Of a stretch of DNA of 64,000 nt, positions 36,008 through 44,705 are shown piece by piece (the stretch's first letter is position 1; every line of letters starts with the position of its first letter). The notes beneath the pieces are model-generated. The model had not been told where the DNA came from. It was given only the letters and a program-made list of their open reading frames with translations, and did not search any database. Made by a program: the position numbers and the translations under genes. The stretch comes from Chitinophagales bacterium (lineage in GTDB: Bacteria; Bacteroidota; Bacteroidia; Chitinophagales; CAIOSU01): assembly GCA_018401955.1 (NCBI GenBank), contig JAGYJT010000003.1, forward strand, positions 94,343-158,342, written 5' to 3'.

Positions 36008-37384
36008 TTGGAAAGTAGTAGTCCTGACGGAGGCGATCCTGTCCAGCAACTTTTACCGATATTTCTTCAAGTTGCGGATCAAACCCCATTATCGGGTTTG
36101 ATAATATATGCTATTATTATTTTGGTGCTGCTTTTTTGCAGTGCGCTCATCTCTGGCTCAGAGGTGGCTTATTTTTCGCTGTCTTCCAAAGATCTTGGCC
36201 GCATTAGTGAGGAGTTTAGCGTACCTACTGATCGCATAATCAACTTGCTTGGTCGCCCACGCTACTTGTTGGCTACCATATTGATAGCCAATAATGTAGT
36301 AAACGTAAGCATTGTAGTGCTATCATACTTTGTGCTGCGCAATGTGCCCGGGCTAAACGAATATTATTGGCTTAATTTAATGGTCAACGTTATCGGGGTT
36401 ACCTTTTTGTTGGTAATGTTTGGTGAGGTAATACCAAAAATTTATGCCACACGCTATAGTCATAAGTTTGTAGTGTTTATGGCGGGCCCTTTGCTACTGA
36501 TGCGTACCATATTTAAACCGGTGAGCTATTTTCTGGTAGAAAGTACCAAAGTAATAGAAAAGCGATTGCAAAGTAAGCGCAGTGGCAACGGTGATAGCTT
36601 TGATGCAGAAGAATTAGAGAAAGCGATTGACCTTACCGCGGCACACCACAAATCGTCGGCAGATGAGATTAGTATGCTCAAGGGAATTGTGAAGTTTGGT
36701 AATATACAGGTAAAGCAAATAATGCACCCCCGCACTAGTATTGTAGGCTTAGATGAAACCAGCACCTACCAAGAAATGTTGACCGAAGTTAAAGATGCCG
36801 GTTACTCCCGCTTGCCGGTTTATCGCGAAAGCTTGGACAATATTTTGGGTATCTTGTATGTAAAGGATTTGCTGGAGTTTTTGGGCAGCTCAAATGATAT
36901 AAAGTGGCAAGACCTTATTAGACCAACCTATTTTGTGCCAGAAACCAAGAAAATTGATGACCTATTAAAGGATATTCAAGAGAACAGGGTGCACATGGTT
37001 ATTGCGGTAGACGAATATGGCGGTACGGCGGGTATGGTTACCCTAGAGGATATCTTGGAAGAGATAATTGGTGATATTAAGGATGAATTTGACGACCATG
37101 ATGAGATAGACTTTGAGAAGTTGGACGATCAGAACTTTATTTTCCAAGGTAGAACGTTGATACATGACCTTTGCAAGGCACTTAAAGTGCGCGAAGATAC
37201 GTTTGATAAAGTAAGGGGCGATGCGGAATCAATTGGTGGATTGATGCTGGAGTTGGCAGGCATGATACCTGATGAGGGAAAGGAATTGCTATTTGATCAA
37301 TACAAGTTTACCATAGTTGCGGTGGGTAACAACCGAGTGGAAAAAGTGAAGGTAACCTTGGAACAACCTGTTTATGAAGAGTAA
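36008..37384 (+). CDS. gldE: gliding motility protein GldE (CNNM-CBS-CorC family)
   Basis: This 458-residue inner membrane protein begins with a short polar segment, then a CNNM-type domain of three to four hydrophobic spans (about residues 26-165), two CBS domains (about 220-340; MHPRTSIVGLDE, YSRLPVYRESLDNILGILYVKDLL, HMVIAVDEYGGTAGMVTLEDILEEIIG) and a C-terminal CorC_HlyC domain. Placement before gldD identifies it as GldE, which supports GldD and lipoprotein-dependent gliding and T9SS function; the family is otherwise linked to Mg/Co transport. The start is a TTG, since no ATG occurs before the first spans. It overlaps gldD by 11 bases. Confidence 0.93.
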   Translation: MESSSPDGGDPVQQLLPIFLQVADQTPLSGLIIYAIIILVLLFCSALISGSEVAYFSLSSKDLGRISEEFSVPTDRIINLLGRPRYLLATILIANNVVNVSIVVLSYFVLRNVPGLNEYYWLNLMVNVIGVTFLLVMFGEVIPKIYATRYSHKFVVFMAGPLLLMRTIFKPVSYFLVESTKVIEKRLQSKRSGNGDSFDAEELEKAIDLTAAHHKSSADEISMLKGIVKFGNIQVKQIMHPRTSIVGLDETSTYQEMLTEVKDAGYSRLPVYRESLDNILGILYVKDLLEFLGSSNDIKWQDLIRPTYFVPETKKIDDLLKDIQENRVHMVIAVDEYGGTAGMVTLEDILEEIIGDIKDEFDDHDEIDFEKLDDQNFIFQGRTLIHDLCKALKVREDTFDKVRGDAESIGGLMLELAGMIPDEGKELLFDQYKFTIVAVGNNRVEKVKVTLEQPVYEE

Positions 37385-37985
37385 TGCTATGAAATTTTTT
37401 GTTTGGGTACTTGTGGGGATAGGCATACTTACTGTGTTGCAAAGCTGCGAAGACCCTGTTTATACACCCAAACCTAAAGGCTATTTCCGTATTGAGCTGC
37501 CCAATAAAGCATATCAACGGTTTGACGATACCCAATGCCCTTATAGTTTTGAGTTTCCGGTGTATTCACGCGTAGAGCGCCAAAATACCTTTTTTGGCGA
37601 AGACGTTAGCGACTCGTGCTGGTTAGATATTGTAATACCTGAGCTTACTGGAGAGATACACCTGAGCTATAAAGACATTAGCCAAGAAAATACCTTGGAG
37701 AAACTTATTGAAGATGCTCATAAAATGGCCTACAAGCACACCGTAAAAGCCGATTATATTGATGAGTCATTAATCAATACGCCAAACGGTTTAGGTGGAG
37801 TGTTATACGAGTTGGGCGGAAACGCCGCATCTAACATCCAATTTTATGTAACCGATAGCACACAACATTTTTTACGCGGTTCGTTGTATTTTGGCGCCAC
37901 GCCCAATCAAGATTCGTTGGCCCCGGTAATCAAATTCGTACGTGCCGATATGCTGCACTTAATTGAGACCCTGCGCTGGAATTGA
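37374..37985 (+). CDS. gldD: gliding motility lipoprotein GldD
   Basis: The 203-residue product has a lipoprotein signal with lipobox LQSC (Cys25 from this start, Cys20 from the ATG at 37389), followed by the GldD opening YTPKPKGYFRIELPNKAYQRFD and the motifs CPYSFEFPVYSRVE, CWLDIVIPEL, IHLSYKDI and FLRGSLYFGA. GldD is needed for gliding and T9SS in Flavobacterium and acts in the cell envelope. The ATG at 37374 overlaps the gldE stop, suggesting translational coupling; the ATG at 37389 is a reasonable alternative. It ends the mutY-ssb-gldE-gldD block. Confidence 0.94.
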   Translation: MKSNAMKFFVWVLVGIGILTVLQSCEDPVYTPKPKGYFRIELPNKAYQRFDDTQCPYSFEFPVYSRVERQNTFFGEDVSDSCWLDIVIPELTGEIHLSYKDISQENTLEKLIEDAHKMAYKHTVKADYIDESLINTPNGLGGVLYELGGNAASNIQFYVTDSTQHFLRGSLYFGATPNQDSLAPVIKFVRADMLHLIETLRWN

Positions 37986-37994
37986 GTCAAAAGG

Positions 37995-40226
37995 CTACTT
38001 TAGTAGCTCTTGTAATCGTTTAATACCTGCTTGTATTTTGGGGTCGTGCACGGTATTAATAATGTCGTACTTCTCTTTATCAGTAAGGTGAAAACTAAGC
38101 GATGCCTCTTCCTCTTTTTTCTGAGGGTTATACTCTAGTGTAACCAGTTCAACTTTTCCTCCTAGCGCTTCGCTAACTGCGTTCAATAAATAGGTCTGTT
38201 CGTAATCTTGTACCGAGGTTAGGTTAGAGTATATGCCTGACAATGGGCTAAATATGCTTGAAATAAACGTTTCTTGCTCATATCCTTCAATTTCCCGCTC
38301 GCGCTTATATTGCCTTACTTGTACCAATACAACCCCCGAAGTGTTGGCGTTAATCCAATCTTTAAATGCATACAGAAATTTGGCCGAGGTTGAGAGGCCA
38401 AAATTATCGCGCATACCTGCATCCATTACCTTTATTACAGGCTTGGTGGGCAATGTTACATATGGAAGAATATAAGGGTATGTAGCGTTCATGCGCACCG
38501 CACTTGAAAGCAATAGGCTGTCGGCACCTTGGTTGGCAAGTAGGCGCTGAAAATCAACCCCATCCACATCCGTAAGGCGCGGGCGATAGTCTTTACCCGT
38601 AGGCCTACTAAGGTAACTTACAGGCTGCGCGCAAATGTAAAGTCTTCGGTGATCGTTGATAATGGTGGGGGCCAATATCAGCATTGGTATTTGTGCACGT
38701 TTTTCGTCAATAGCATAGTAGCTTATGGGCTTACTAAAAGTATTGTCGGTATTTTCATTTAGTTGTTTCTCAAAGGCATAGCCACGATCTTTTCGGTAGG
38801 TTTGACCAGCTGTTTCAAACTTTTGCAACGGATATACAATATCGTTGCTTACCAAGGTAGCCATTGTAATGTTCAATAAGTCGCGAGATACATTGTGCAC
38901 ATATATGCTGTCGTACATGTTCACTATTTTGCTGTTCATTTGCTGGTGATAAAGGTCTCGCCAATAAGCAGCACCAATCATTCCACCAGAGGCCCCCGTC
39001 ATCATTGATGTATTGAGCATTAGTTTACCTGTTAGGGCACTGTCTAGGTGCTGCATCATTACCATCGCAAAGGTAGCTGCCCCCAACCCACCGCCACTAA
39101 AATTGAGCACAACCATTTTAGGTTTAGGTAAGCCTGTTTTAACTTTCCAATTGTTAAGTATGTCTATGGTATTCTTTCGGTCGTTGTATACATTCTCTGG
39201 GCTAGCCAGGGCATCAAGGCTAGCGTAGCTATATTCTGCGGGTTCGGTGTTATAGTTTAAGCCATAGGCTTTGTTAGAGTATGTTACCAGGTCAAACTTT
39301 AATACAATAATGTTTAGCAGAAAAATACCTAGGATAAAGGCGAGGCTTTTCCAACTTTTAAACCAAAAATCAATTACCCCCGCAAGCGAAATTAAGATGG
39401 CTAGAAATAGCACCCCACTAGCTACTGCCGGAATTCGGAAAAATTCATAATCAATCAAAAAACCAAGACCAAAAACAATCAATATGGTCACCATTTCGAT
39501 GATAAAGGCATTGGTGTGGTTCTGCCTAAATACGTCGCGCAGCATCTTTTCATCGTAGTGCTTCACACTTCGTATATGGCGCATACCAAGGCTCATGGTT
39601 AGATAAAAATCTACCCTAAACTCATCTTCACGAGCCCGCATATCATCCCAGCGGTTATCCTCTCTTAGGGTTACCCTGCGGCGTATTTTCTTCAATTCTT
39701 TAATACGGAGGTTAAAGAGGTTGAAGATGTTTTTGTTGGTGGTTTGGAAGTAGATGGCCGAGGTGAAAATTATCAGTAGCAAGCCTGCTAAAAAGCCACC
39801 AATCAGCATCAATATATCTTTAGCTAGTAGCTTGTCGGTGGCGTTTTGAAAATCTACAGCGAAATATAGATAGGTTAATACAAAAGACAGCGGAATAATG
39901 CTGTTGTTGAGACAATAAATGGCAAAGGGCCGCTCAAACGATGCAAGAAACTGAAAGTGCGAACTTTCAAGAATGTACGTGGTAATATTCCAGGTCATTA
40001 TAAACCCACCAAAAGCGGCCCCTACAATAGCAAACCCTATGTAATTAACGGAACCTAGGTACTCTGGGTCCCAAAAAAGGTAACGGATGCCGTAGAGCTG
40101 ACCAAACTGGCCTGCTGCGCCCAAAAACAGTATAATCCAAGCCAATAACAACGCTTGATGCTTTTTGATGTGCATCATTAGCAACTGAATAGGAAACGAA
40201 AAGTAGAAGTTTTTGAGGAAACCCAA
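37995..40226 (-). CDS. polytopic membrane protein with C-terminal patatin-like phospholipase domain
   Basis: The 743-residue protein has about seven hydrophobic spans in the first 320 residues (clusters near 27-47, 62-84, 105-128, 138-160, 245-262, 268-290 and 296-312). A patatin-like domain follows, about 370-690: the glycine loop NFSGGGLGA, the nucleophile elbow TGASGGM (Ser near 411) and the catalytic Asp motif DAGMRDNFG (near 603). The Ser-Asp dyad is complete, so acyl-ester hydrolysis on membrane lipids is plausible. Position on the inner membrane is inferred; which side the domain faces is not known. Topology and exact family are not certain. It is convergent with gldD with 9 bp between stops. 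Confidence 0.8.
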   Translation of the reverse strand: MGFLKNFYFSFPIQLLMMHIKKHQALLLAWIILFLGAAGQFGQLYGIRYLFWDPEYLGSVNYIGFAIVGAAFGGFIMTWNITTYILESSHFQFLASFERPFAIYCLNNSIIPLSFVLTYLYFAVDFQNATDKLLAKDILMLIGGFLAGLLLIIFTSAIYFQTTNKNIFNLFNLRIKELKKIRRRVTLREDNRWDDMRAREDEFRVDFYLTMSLGMRHIRSVKHYDEKMLRDVFRQNHTNAFIIEMVTILIVFGLGFLIDYEFFRIPAVASGVLFLAILISLAGVIDFWFKSWKSLAFILGIFLLNIIVLKFDLVTYSNKAYGLNYNTEPAEYSYASLDALASPENVYNDRKNTIDILNNWKVKTGLPKPKMVVLNFSGGGLGAATFAMVMMQHLDSALTGKLMLNTSMMTGASGGMIGAAYWRDLYHQQMNSKIVNMYDSIYVHNVSRDLLNITMATLVSNDIVYPLQKFETAGQTYRKDRGYAFEKQLNENTDNTFSKPISYYAIDEKRAQIPMLILAPTIINDHRRLYICAQPVSYLSRPTGKDYRPRLTDVDGVDFQRLLANQGADSLLLSSAVRMNATYPYILPYVTLPTKPVIKVMDAGMRDNFGLSTSAKFLYAFKDWINANTSGVVLVQVRQYKREREIEGYEQETFISSIFSPLSGIYSNLTSVQDYEQTYLLNAVSEALGGKVELVTLEYNPQKKEEEASLSFHLTDKEKYDIINTVHDPKIQAGIKRLQELLK

Positions 40227-40344
40227 TGCGCAGGTGGTTTATAGCTAAGTTAGTAAACCTTTTCACCGTATATGTAATGATTATCCACAACAAAAGGTTT
40301 TTTTGTCTGATGGAATAGGAAAATATTTAACTACTTTTTACAAA

Positions 40345-41766
40345 CTAGGGCTGGTACTCTACAGCGCCTATGTCCATTGCACCTATGCGTGGCATACAAT
40401 ACAAATCGCTGGTTACTGTGCTGCTTACACCGGCATCAATGCAAGGCGAACCGGGTAGCAGGCTAAAATCGCCTTCACCACGGTCTTTAAACTGCGGGCT
40501 TACGTTTACTATTACATTAATAAAGCTGTCGGGGGTGGTAGTGCGTTCGGTTTTTACCAAGCAGTTCTCAAAGCGATACAAAAAGTTTGCCTCCTCGGCA
40601 TTTTCCAATTGAATCTCCTCATCCAATGAGCCATCAATAATGCAGTTGGTAAATGTTGCGCTAAGGTCGGCATAGGCAATTTGTCCACGGGCAGGGTTGC
40701 TGGCCACGTTGCTCAACAAAAGGTTGGGCTTATCGTGGCTGCTGGTTACTGAGCCGTAGTTAAGGAAATTGCAGTTGTTAAATACATAGGTGCCGCCAAG
40801 CCCCATGGTTAGTAGGTTGTCGCTGCAATTGTAAAACAAACAATTGGTGGCGGTAATATCTGATAAGGTGCTATATATACCCGTAGATAGGGTGTTTTTA
40901 ATAATTACCCTATCAAGCGTTACGCTGCTCTTATTGCCATCGGTAAACGAGGCAAGGTTATCAGTAGTATCTGCACCAAGGTTAAGCCCGAACGTTGAAT
41001 TTTTTATCTCGGTATTGGTAAAGGTATTGCCCGTGCTGCCGCGCAGGATAAAGATGCCGGGCCATTGACCTGGCAAGTCATCGTAAAACTCCTCTAATCG
41101 CAACCCACGGAAACTTACCGTGTCTTGTCCACAGCCGCCGTTTACGGTTATTTTGCCCCGTACATAGAAAAACGAGTTGTCGCTGAGGTGGATTTGTACC
41201 CCTGGGTCAATAATCAATTCGCAGCCAGCATCAACGAGCATGGAGTTGAAAATTACGTAAGGCTTATCGTTTACCCAATTTTCGCTACAGATTATTTGCC
41301 CATTGTAAAAGTGGGCATCTTGCCCCCAAGCTGCAAGCACTACCTTTTGCTTATTGCCGTTGGTAATGAAGTTTAGCGAGTCAATGATGATTAATGGGTT
41401 GTCGCCATTATTGGGGTCTACGGTTACTTCCACAAAAACGTAAATACTGTCTTTGCCTTCAATCTCAATATCATAAGCATCTCCGGGTAGGCCGTCTACA
41501 TTTATTCTAAACCTTGATGCGCCACCACCGGCAAGCTCAATGCTGCTAACGTTTACTTTGTTATTGTTGTCGTTAAATATCTTAAGCGGAAGGGTAGTAG
41601 AGGCAATAGTAGTAAAAACCGTATCAAAGGTTAACGTATCCACCGAAAAGCGGAGCCTTGCACCTGGGTCGGTGGTTAGTACATCTTTGCGACAACCTGT
41701 GCTAAAGGCCAATGCTAAAAGCAATATAGCAGAAACGGTAAAAACGGAAATAGTACGCAAGTGCAT
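40345..41766 (-). CDS. lipoprotein with right-handed parallel beta-helix
   Basis: The 473-residue product has a lipoprotein signal with lipobox near STGC (Cys25). An N-terminal Ig-like (choice-of-anchor) segment contains LRFSVDTLTFDTVFTTIAS and LPLKIFN. The central half shows regularly spaced short strands with Asn/Thr/Cys turns (FTNTEIKNSTFGLNLG, VIIKNTLSTGIY, NCLFYNCSDN, NNCNFLNYG) typical of a parallel beta-helix, and it ends CIDAG-x-IGAMDIGAVEY, a common end in such proteins. It should be a surface- or periplasm-facing lipoprotein; no enzymatic residues can be assigned. It stands alone between the patatin and the antitoxin-like gene. Confidence 0.8.
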   Translation of the reverse strand: MHLRTISVFTVSAILLLALAFSTGCRKDVLTTDPGARLRFSVDTLTFDTVFTTIASTTLPLKIFNDNNNKVNVSSIELAGGGASRFRINVDGLPGDAYDIEIEGKDSIYVFVEVTVDPNNGDNPLIIIDSLNFITNGNKQKVVLAAWGQDAHFYNGQIICSENWVNDKPYVIFNSMLVDAGCELIIDPGVQIHLSDNSFFYVRGKITVNGGCGQDTVSFRGLRLEEFYDDLPGQWPGIFILRGSTGNTFTNTEIKNSTFGLNLGADTTDNLASFTDGNKSSVTLDRVIIKNTLSTGIYSTLSDITATNCLFYNCSDNLLTMGLGGTYVFNNCNFLNYGSVTSSHDKPNLLLSNVASNPARGQIAYADLSATFTNCIIDGSLDEEIQLENAEEANFLYRFENCLVKTERTTTPDSFINVIVNVSPQFKDRGEGDFSLLPGSPCIDAGVSSTVTSDLYCMPRIGAMDIGAVEYQP

Positions 41767-41882
41767 GTATGGTTGTGAGAATACTTAAACGGCCACAAAG
41801 CCTTTATTCGTATGCGAAGATAGGGAAATGTGGTCAACGGAACAGGATTTCATCAAGCAATCTATCTAGGAGTATTGTGAGG

Positions 41883-42056
41883 TTATAGTACCTTAAAACG
41901 TTGTTTTATCTCCTCCAAAGAGGATACTTTTCCTTCGCGGCTGTCTTTTAAGCCCTGCTCAACTTTATCAATAAAAATGATGCGCTCTATTAATTGCTCT
42001 GCGTCAAACTCTTCTGGTAATGAGTTGAGGGTATCCAAAACTTGATTTTTCTTCAT
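41883..42056 (-). CDS. small antitoxin-like protein, 57 aa, without adjacent toxin
   Basis: The minus strand carries an ATG at 42056 and a TAA at 41883, giving MKKNQVLDTLNSLPEEFDAE and then a helical QLIERIIFIDKVEQGLKD, ending SSLEEIKQRFKVL. The pattern (LPEEFD, ELIERLI-like, KVEQGLKD, LEEIKQRF) resembles antitoxins that pair with RelE/ParE-type toxins in Bacteroidota. No toxin frame follows: only 116 bp remain before the beta-helix gene, and no open frame longer than about 15 codons in that stretch looks like a toxin. It may be an orphan antitoxin or belong to a regulator family of the same fold. Family placement is from memory. Confidence 0.6.
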   Translation of the reverse strand: MKKNQVLDTLNSLPEEFDAEQLIERIIFIDKVEQGLKDSREGKVSSLEEIKQRFKVL

Positions 42057-42097
42057 TGCTTTAGTTAATGCTTAAATACAATTTATGAGGCTGTAGT

Positions 42098-44536
42098 TTA
42101 AAACTCATCCATGCCGCCACCATCTCCACCACCGCCGTTGTTGCGTTTCTGTTGCTTGGTTTGGGTGCCAAAGCGATAACTGAAAGTTAAAATCACTTGC
42201 CTGGTAGCCCACTGAAATTCGTTATAACGCGTAAACTCGCTGGTGATGGTTTCTGAGCGCCACCTGCGGGTATTAAATACGTCGCGAACGTTTATTGATA
42301 TAGTGGCTTTCTTTTTAAATAAATCTTTGCTCGCTGAAATATCCAATGACGTCATAGATAGGCTGCGCCCTTGCGACTGCTTTTGCGGACTGCGGTACAT
42401 TACCGCAGCTTGCACAGCAAAGTCTTTAGGTAAAGCCCATTTGCTGGTAAAGCGCATGTTGCCTGCCAATGATGTGGCACCAAGGTCTTCGCCTTCAAAA
42501 CTGCCGTTTCGTTCAAAATAGAATATATTGGTACCACCAGAAATGGTCCAGATTTTCCATAGCGTTTGCGAAACGGTAAATTCAACACCAACCGAATGCT
42601 CTTCGCTTAAGTTTACAGGGAAATTAACCGCCAAACCATCGGCATCTATTTGCGTAATGCGGGCTGTTACGCCAGTGCGGTAGCGGTAATAAACGCTAGA
42701 TAGCAATGAGCCGGTTTTCCAATAGCGCAGGTAACCCACTTCAAACGAGTTGGTATATTCTGGGTCAAGGTCTGGGTTACCCATGCGGAAATTGCGCGAG
42801 TCGCTGTAGTTGCTAAAGGGTAATAACTCACGAAAACGTGGGCGACTTAACCGGCGGCTATAACTTACTTGAAACGTGTTTTTATCATTTGCCGCATATG
42901 AAAGGTGGGCACTTGGGAAAAAACCAACGTAATTTTTTTGCACCTCCGTATCGTTCACTGCCGATGAGATATCAATATCCGTTATCTCGGTGCGTAAACC
43001 TGCCTGCCACGAGAACTTTTCGTACTTGCCGCTCAGTATGCCGTATGCAGCATAAATGTTCTCTTGATAGTTAAAGGTATCTACAAAACCAGGCAAAGTG
43101 GCCCATTCGCCATTATTTTCGAGCTGGTCAACATAGTAGTTGTTATTAATAGTACGCAAAGTAATGCGGGCTCCAGTCTCTAGTTTTAGGCCAAAAGGTA
43201 GTGGGTGTATATAATCAGATTGTATTAGCCAGTTTTTTTCATATTCTAGGTTGCCGGTGCGTTGGGTTAGGTTGTTGGCATTGCCTAATATTGCGTTTTC
43301 TGTAATGTCTCCTATTTCAATATCATCGTCTACAAAAAACTTAACTACATTGACAAATTCTTGACCTTTTTTGTTGAACGTACGGTTATAGTTCAGTTCC
43401 ACTTCAAAATTATTCGATGTTTCATTTTCCTCTTCGCTGCGCAAACTGCTCGATGTTAGCTCGTTGATGCTATTAAAGTTTTGATAGTTTAGGTCGGTAT
43501 TGTTAGTGTTTTGGCGGTAGCTATATAGGCCAGCAATGGTAATGGTGTTTTTGTCTTTCCAAAAGAAATCAGACCCTACACGGAAGGTACTACCCAAACC
43601 TCCGCGGTCATGATCTCGGTCGGCTTCTAATACCGCAAGCGTATCAGCACCAGTAAACTCTTGCCTGTAAAAACCGCTACCAATGTTTTTGCGGTAGTTA
43701 AGGTTGTAGCTGGTAAAAAGGTTTACATGCTTGGTGCGATAGTTTAGCGTAATGCCGCCACCATGGTTGTGCGGGTAGCCAGTGTTTATGCTCACGCTAC
43801 CGTTGAGGCCTTGTTTGCGGTCTTTTTTAAGGATGATATTGATGATGCCCACTTCGCCTTCGGCAGAGTAGCGAGCTGATGGGTTGGTAACCACCTCTAC
43901 GCGCTCAATTTGATCTGATTGCAGAAACCTTAAGGCATCAGGCCCAGAAAGCCCCGAAGGCTTACCATCGATAAATATCTGCACGTTGCCGCTGCCCCTG
44001 AGGCTCACGTTGCCATCCACATCTACTTGCACCGATGGGATGTTATCCAATATATCAACCGCAGTACCGCCAGCGTTTGATAGGTCTTTGCCTACGGTAA
44101 ACACTTTTTTATCAAGTTGCATCTGCATTTGCGAGCGCTCTGCAACTACCTCAACCTCGTTTAATGTTTCCGAATCTGGTTTTAGCATTATTGCACCTAG
44201 GTTAACCGAGAGCAAATCTGGACTTAGCTTAACGCTGCCCACGTTTTGCTCCAGGTATCCTAAAAAACTGGCAACTACATAATATTGTCCGGCCTTTTTT
44301 ACCACCAACGAAAAGTTTCCCTTCTCATCAGTAATGCTACCAGTGGCTAGGCTACTATCTGCAGCGTTGTATATACTCACAGTGGCATACTCTAGTGGTG
44401 CTTTGGTGCCTGCATCTTGTATTTTACCGGTTACTGTGTATGTAGTTGGTGGTGCGCCGCCCCCCATGCCTGGTTTTTGTGCATAAGTGGTGTTAAGCGC
44501 TCCCCAAAGTATTAATATAACTGTAAAATATCTCAT
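42098..44536 (-). CDS. TonB-dependent-receptor-type outer membrane protein
   Basis: From the ATG at 44536 the product is 812 residues with a signal peptide ending TYA-Q; an upstream ATG at 44566 would add ten charged residues ahead of it. Next come a carboxypeptidase-regulatory-like domain (about 28-115; TGKIQDAGTKAPLEYATVSIY), a plug-like domain (GGTAVDILDNIPSVQVDVDGNVSLRGSGNVQIFIDGKPSG) and a large barrel of the OMP_b-brl_3 type. The C-terminus is Gly/Asn-rich rather than a final aromatic strand. No SusD-like partner adjoins it, so it may be a receptor or a scaffold-type barrel with unknown ligand. Confidence 0.9.
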   Translation of the reverse strand: MRYFTVILILWGALNTTYAQKPGMGGGAPPTTYTVTGKIQDAGTKAPLEYATVSIYNAADSSLATGSITDEKGNFSLVVKKAGQYYVVASFLGYLEQNVGSVKLSPDLLSVNLGAIMLKPDSETLNEVEVVAERSQMQMQLDKKVFTVGKDLSNAGGTAVDILDNIPSVQVDVDGNVSLRGSGNVQIFIDGKPSGLSGPDALRFLQSDQIERVEVVTNPSARYSAEGEVGIINIILKKDRKQGLNGSVSINTGYPHNHGGGITLNYRTKHVNLFTSYNLNYRKNIGSGFYRQEFTGADTLAVLEADRDHDRGGLGSTFRVGSDFFWKDKNTITIAGLYSYRQNTNNTDLNYQNFNSINELTSSSLRSEEENETSNNFEVELNYNRTFNKKGQEFVNVVKFFVDDDIEIGDITENAILGNANNLTQRTGNLEYEKNWLIQSDYIHPLPFGLKLETGARITLRTINNNYYVDQLENNGEWATLPGFVDTFNYQENIYAAYGILSGKYEKFSWQAGLRTEITDIDISSAVNDTEVQKNYVGFFPSAHLSYAANDKNTFQVSYSRRLSRPRFRELLPFSNYSDSRNFRMGNPDLDPEYTNSFEVGYLRYWKTGSLLSSVYYRYRTGVTARITQIDADGLAVNFPVNLSEEHSVGVEFTVSQTLWKIWTISGGTNIFYFERNGSFEGEDLGATSLAGNMRFTSKWALPKDFAVQAAVMYRSPQKQSQGRSLSMTSLDISASKDLFKKKATISINVRDVFNTRRWRSETITSEFTRYNEFQWATRQVILTFSYRFGTQTKQQKRNNGGGGDGGGMDEF

Positions 44537-44635
44537 AGAACTTTTTCGCTCCTCTTTAACCAACATCTAAGTTAGACAGTTTAGAGCCGTCATTAGTTTA
44601 ATAGGAATTTGCAAAATTAAGCTTAATGGCTGTTT

Positions 44636-44673
44636 AAAAAACAGCAGCAGCCGCACAAAGTACAGCTGCTGCT
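44636..44673 (-). terminator. rho-independent terminator after the S41 protease gene
   Basis: On the minus strand AGCAGCAGC and GCTGCTGCT (9 bp) pair around a 13-base loop, followed by TTTTTT. It lies 33 bp after the stop of the protease gene. Confidence 0.8.
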
Positions 44674-44705
44674 CATAATAGCTTGTTTAGTAAAAGGGTT
44701 GAGTA

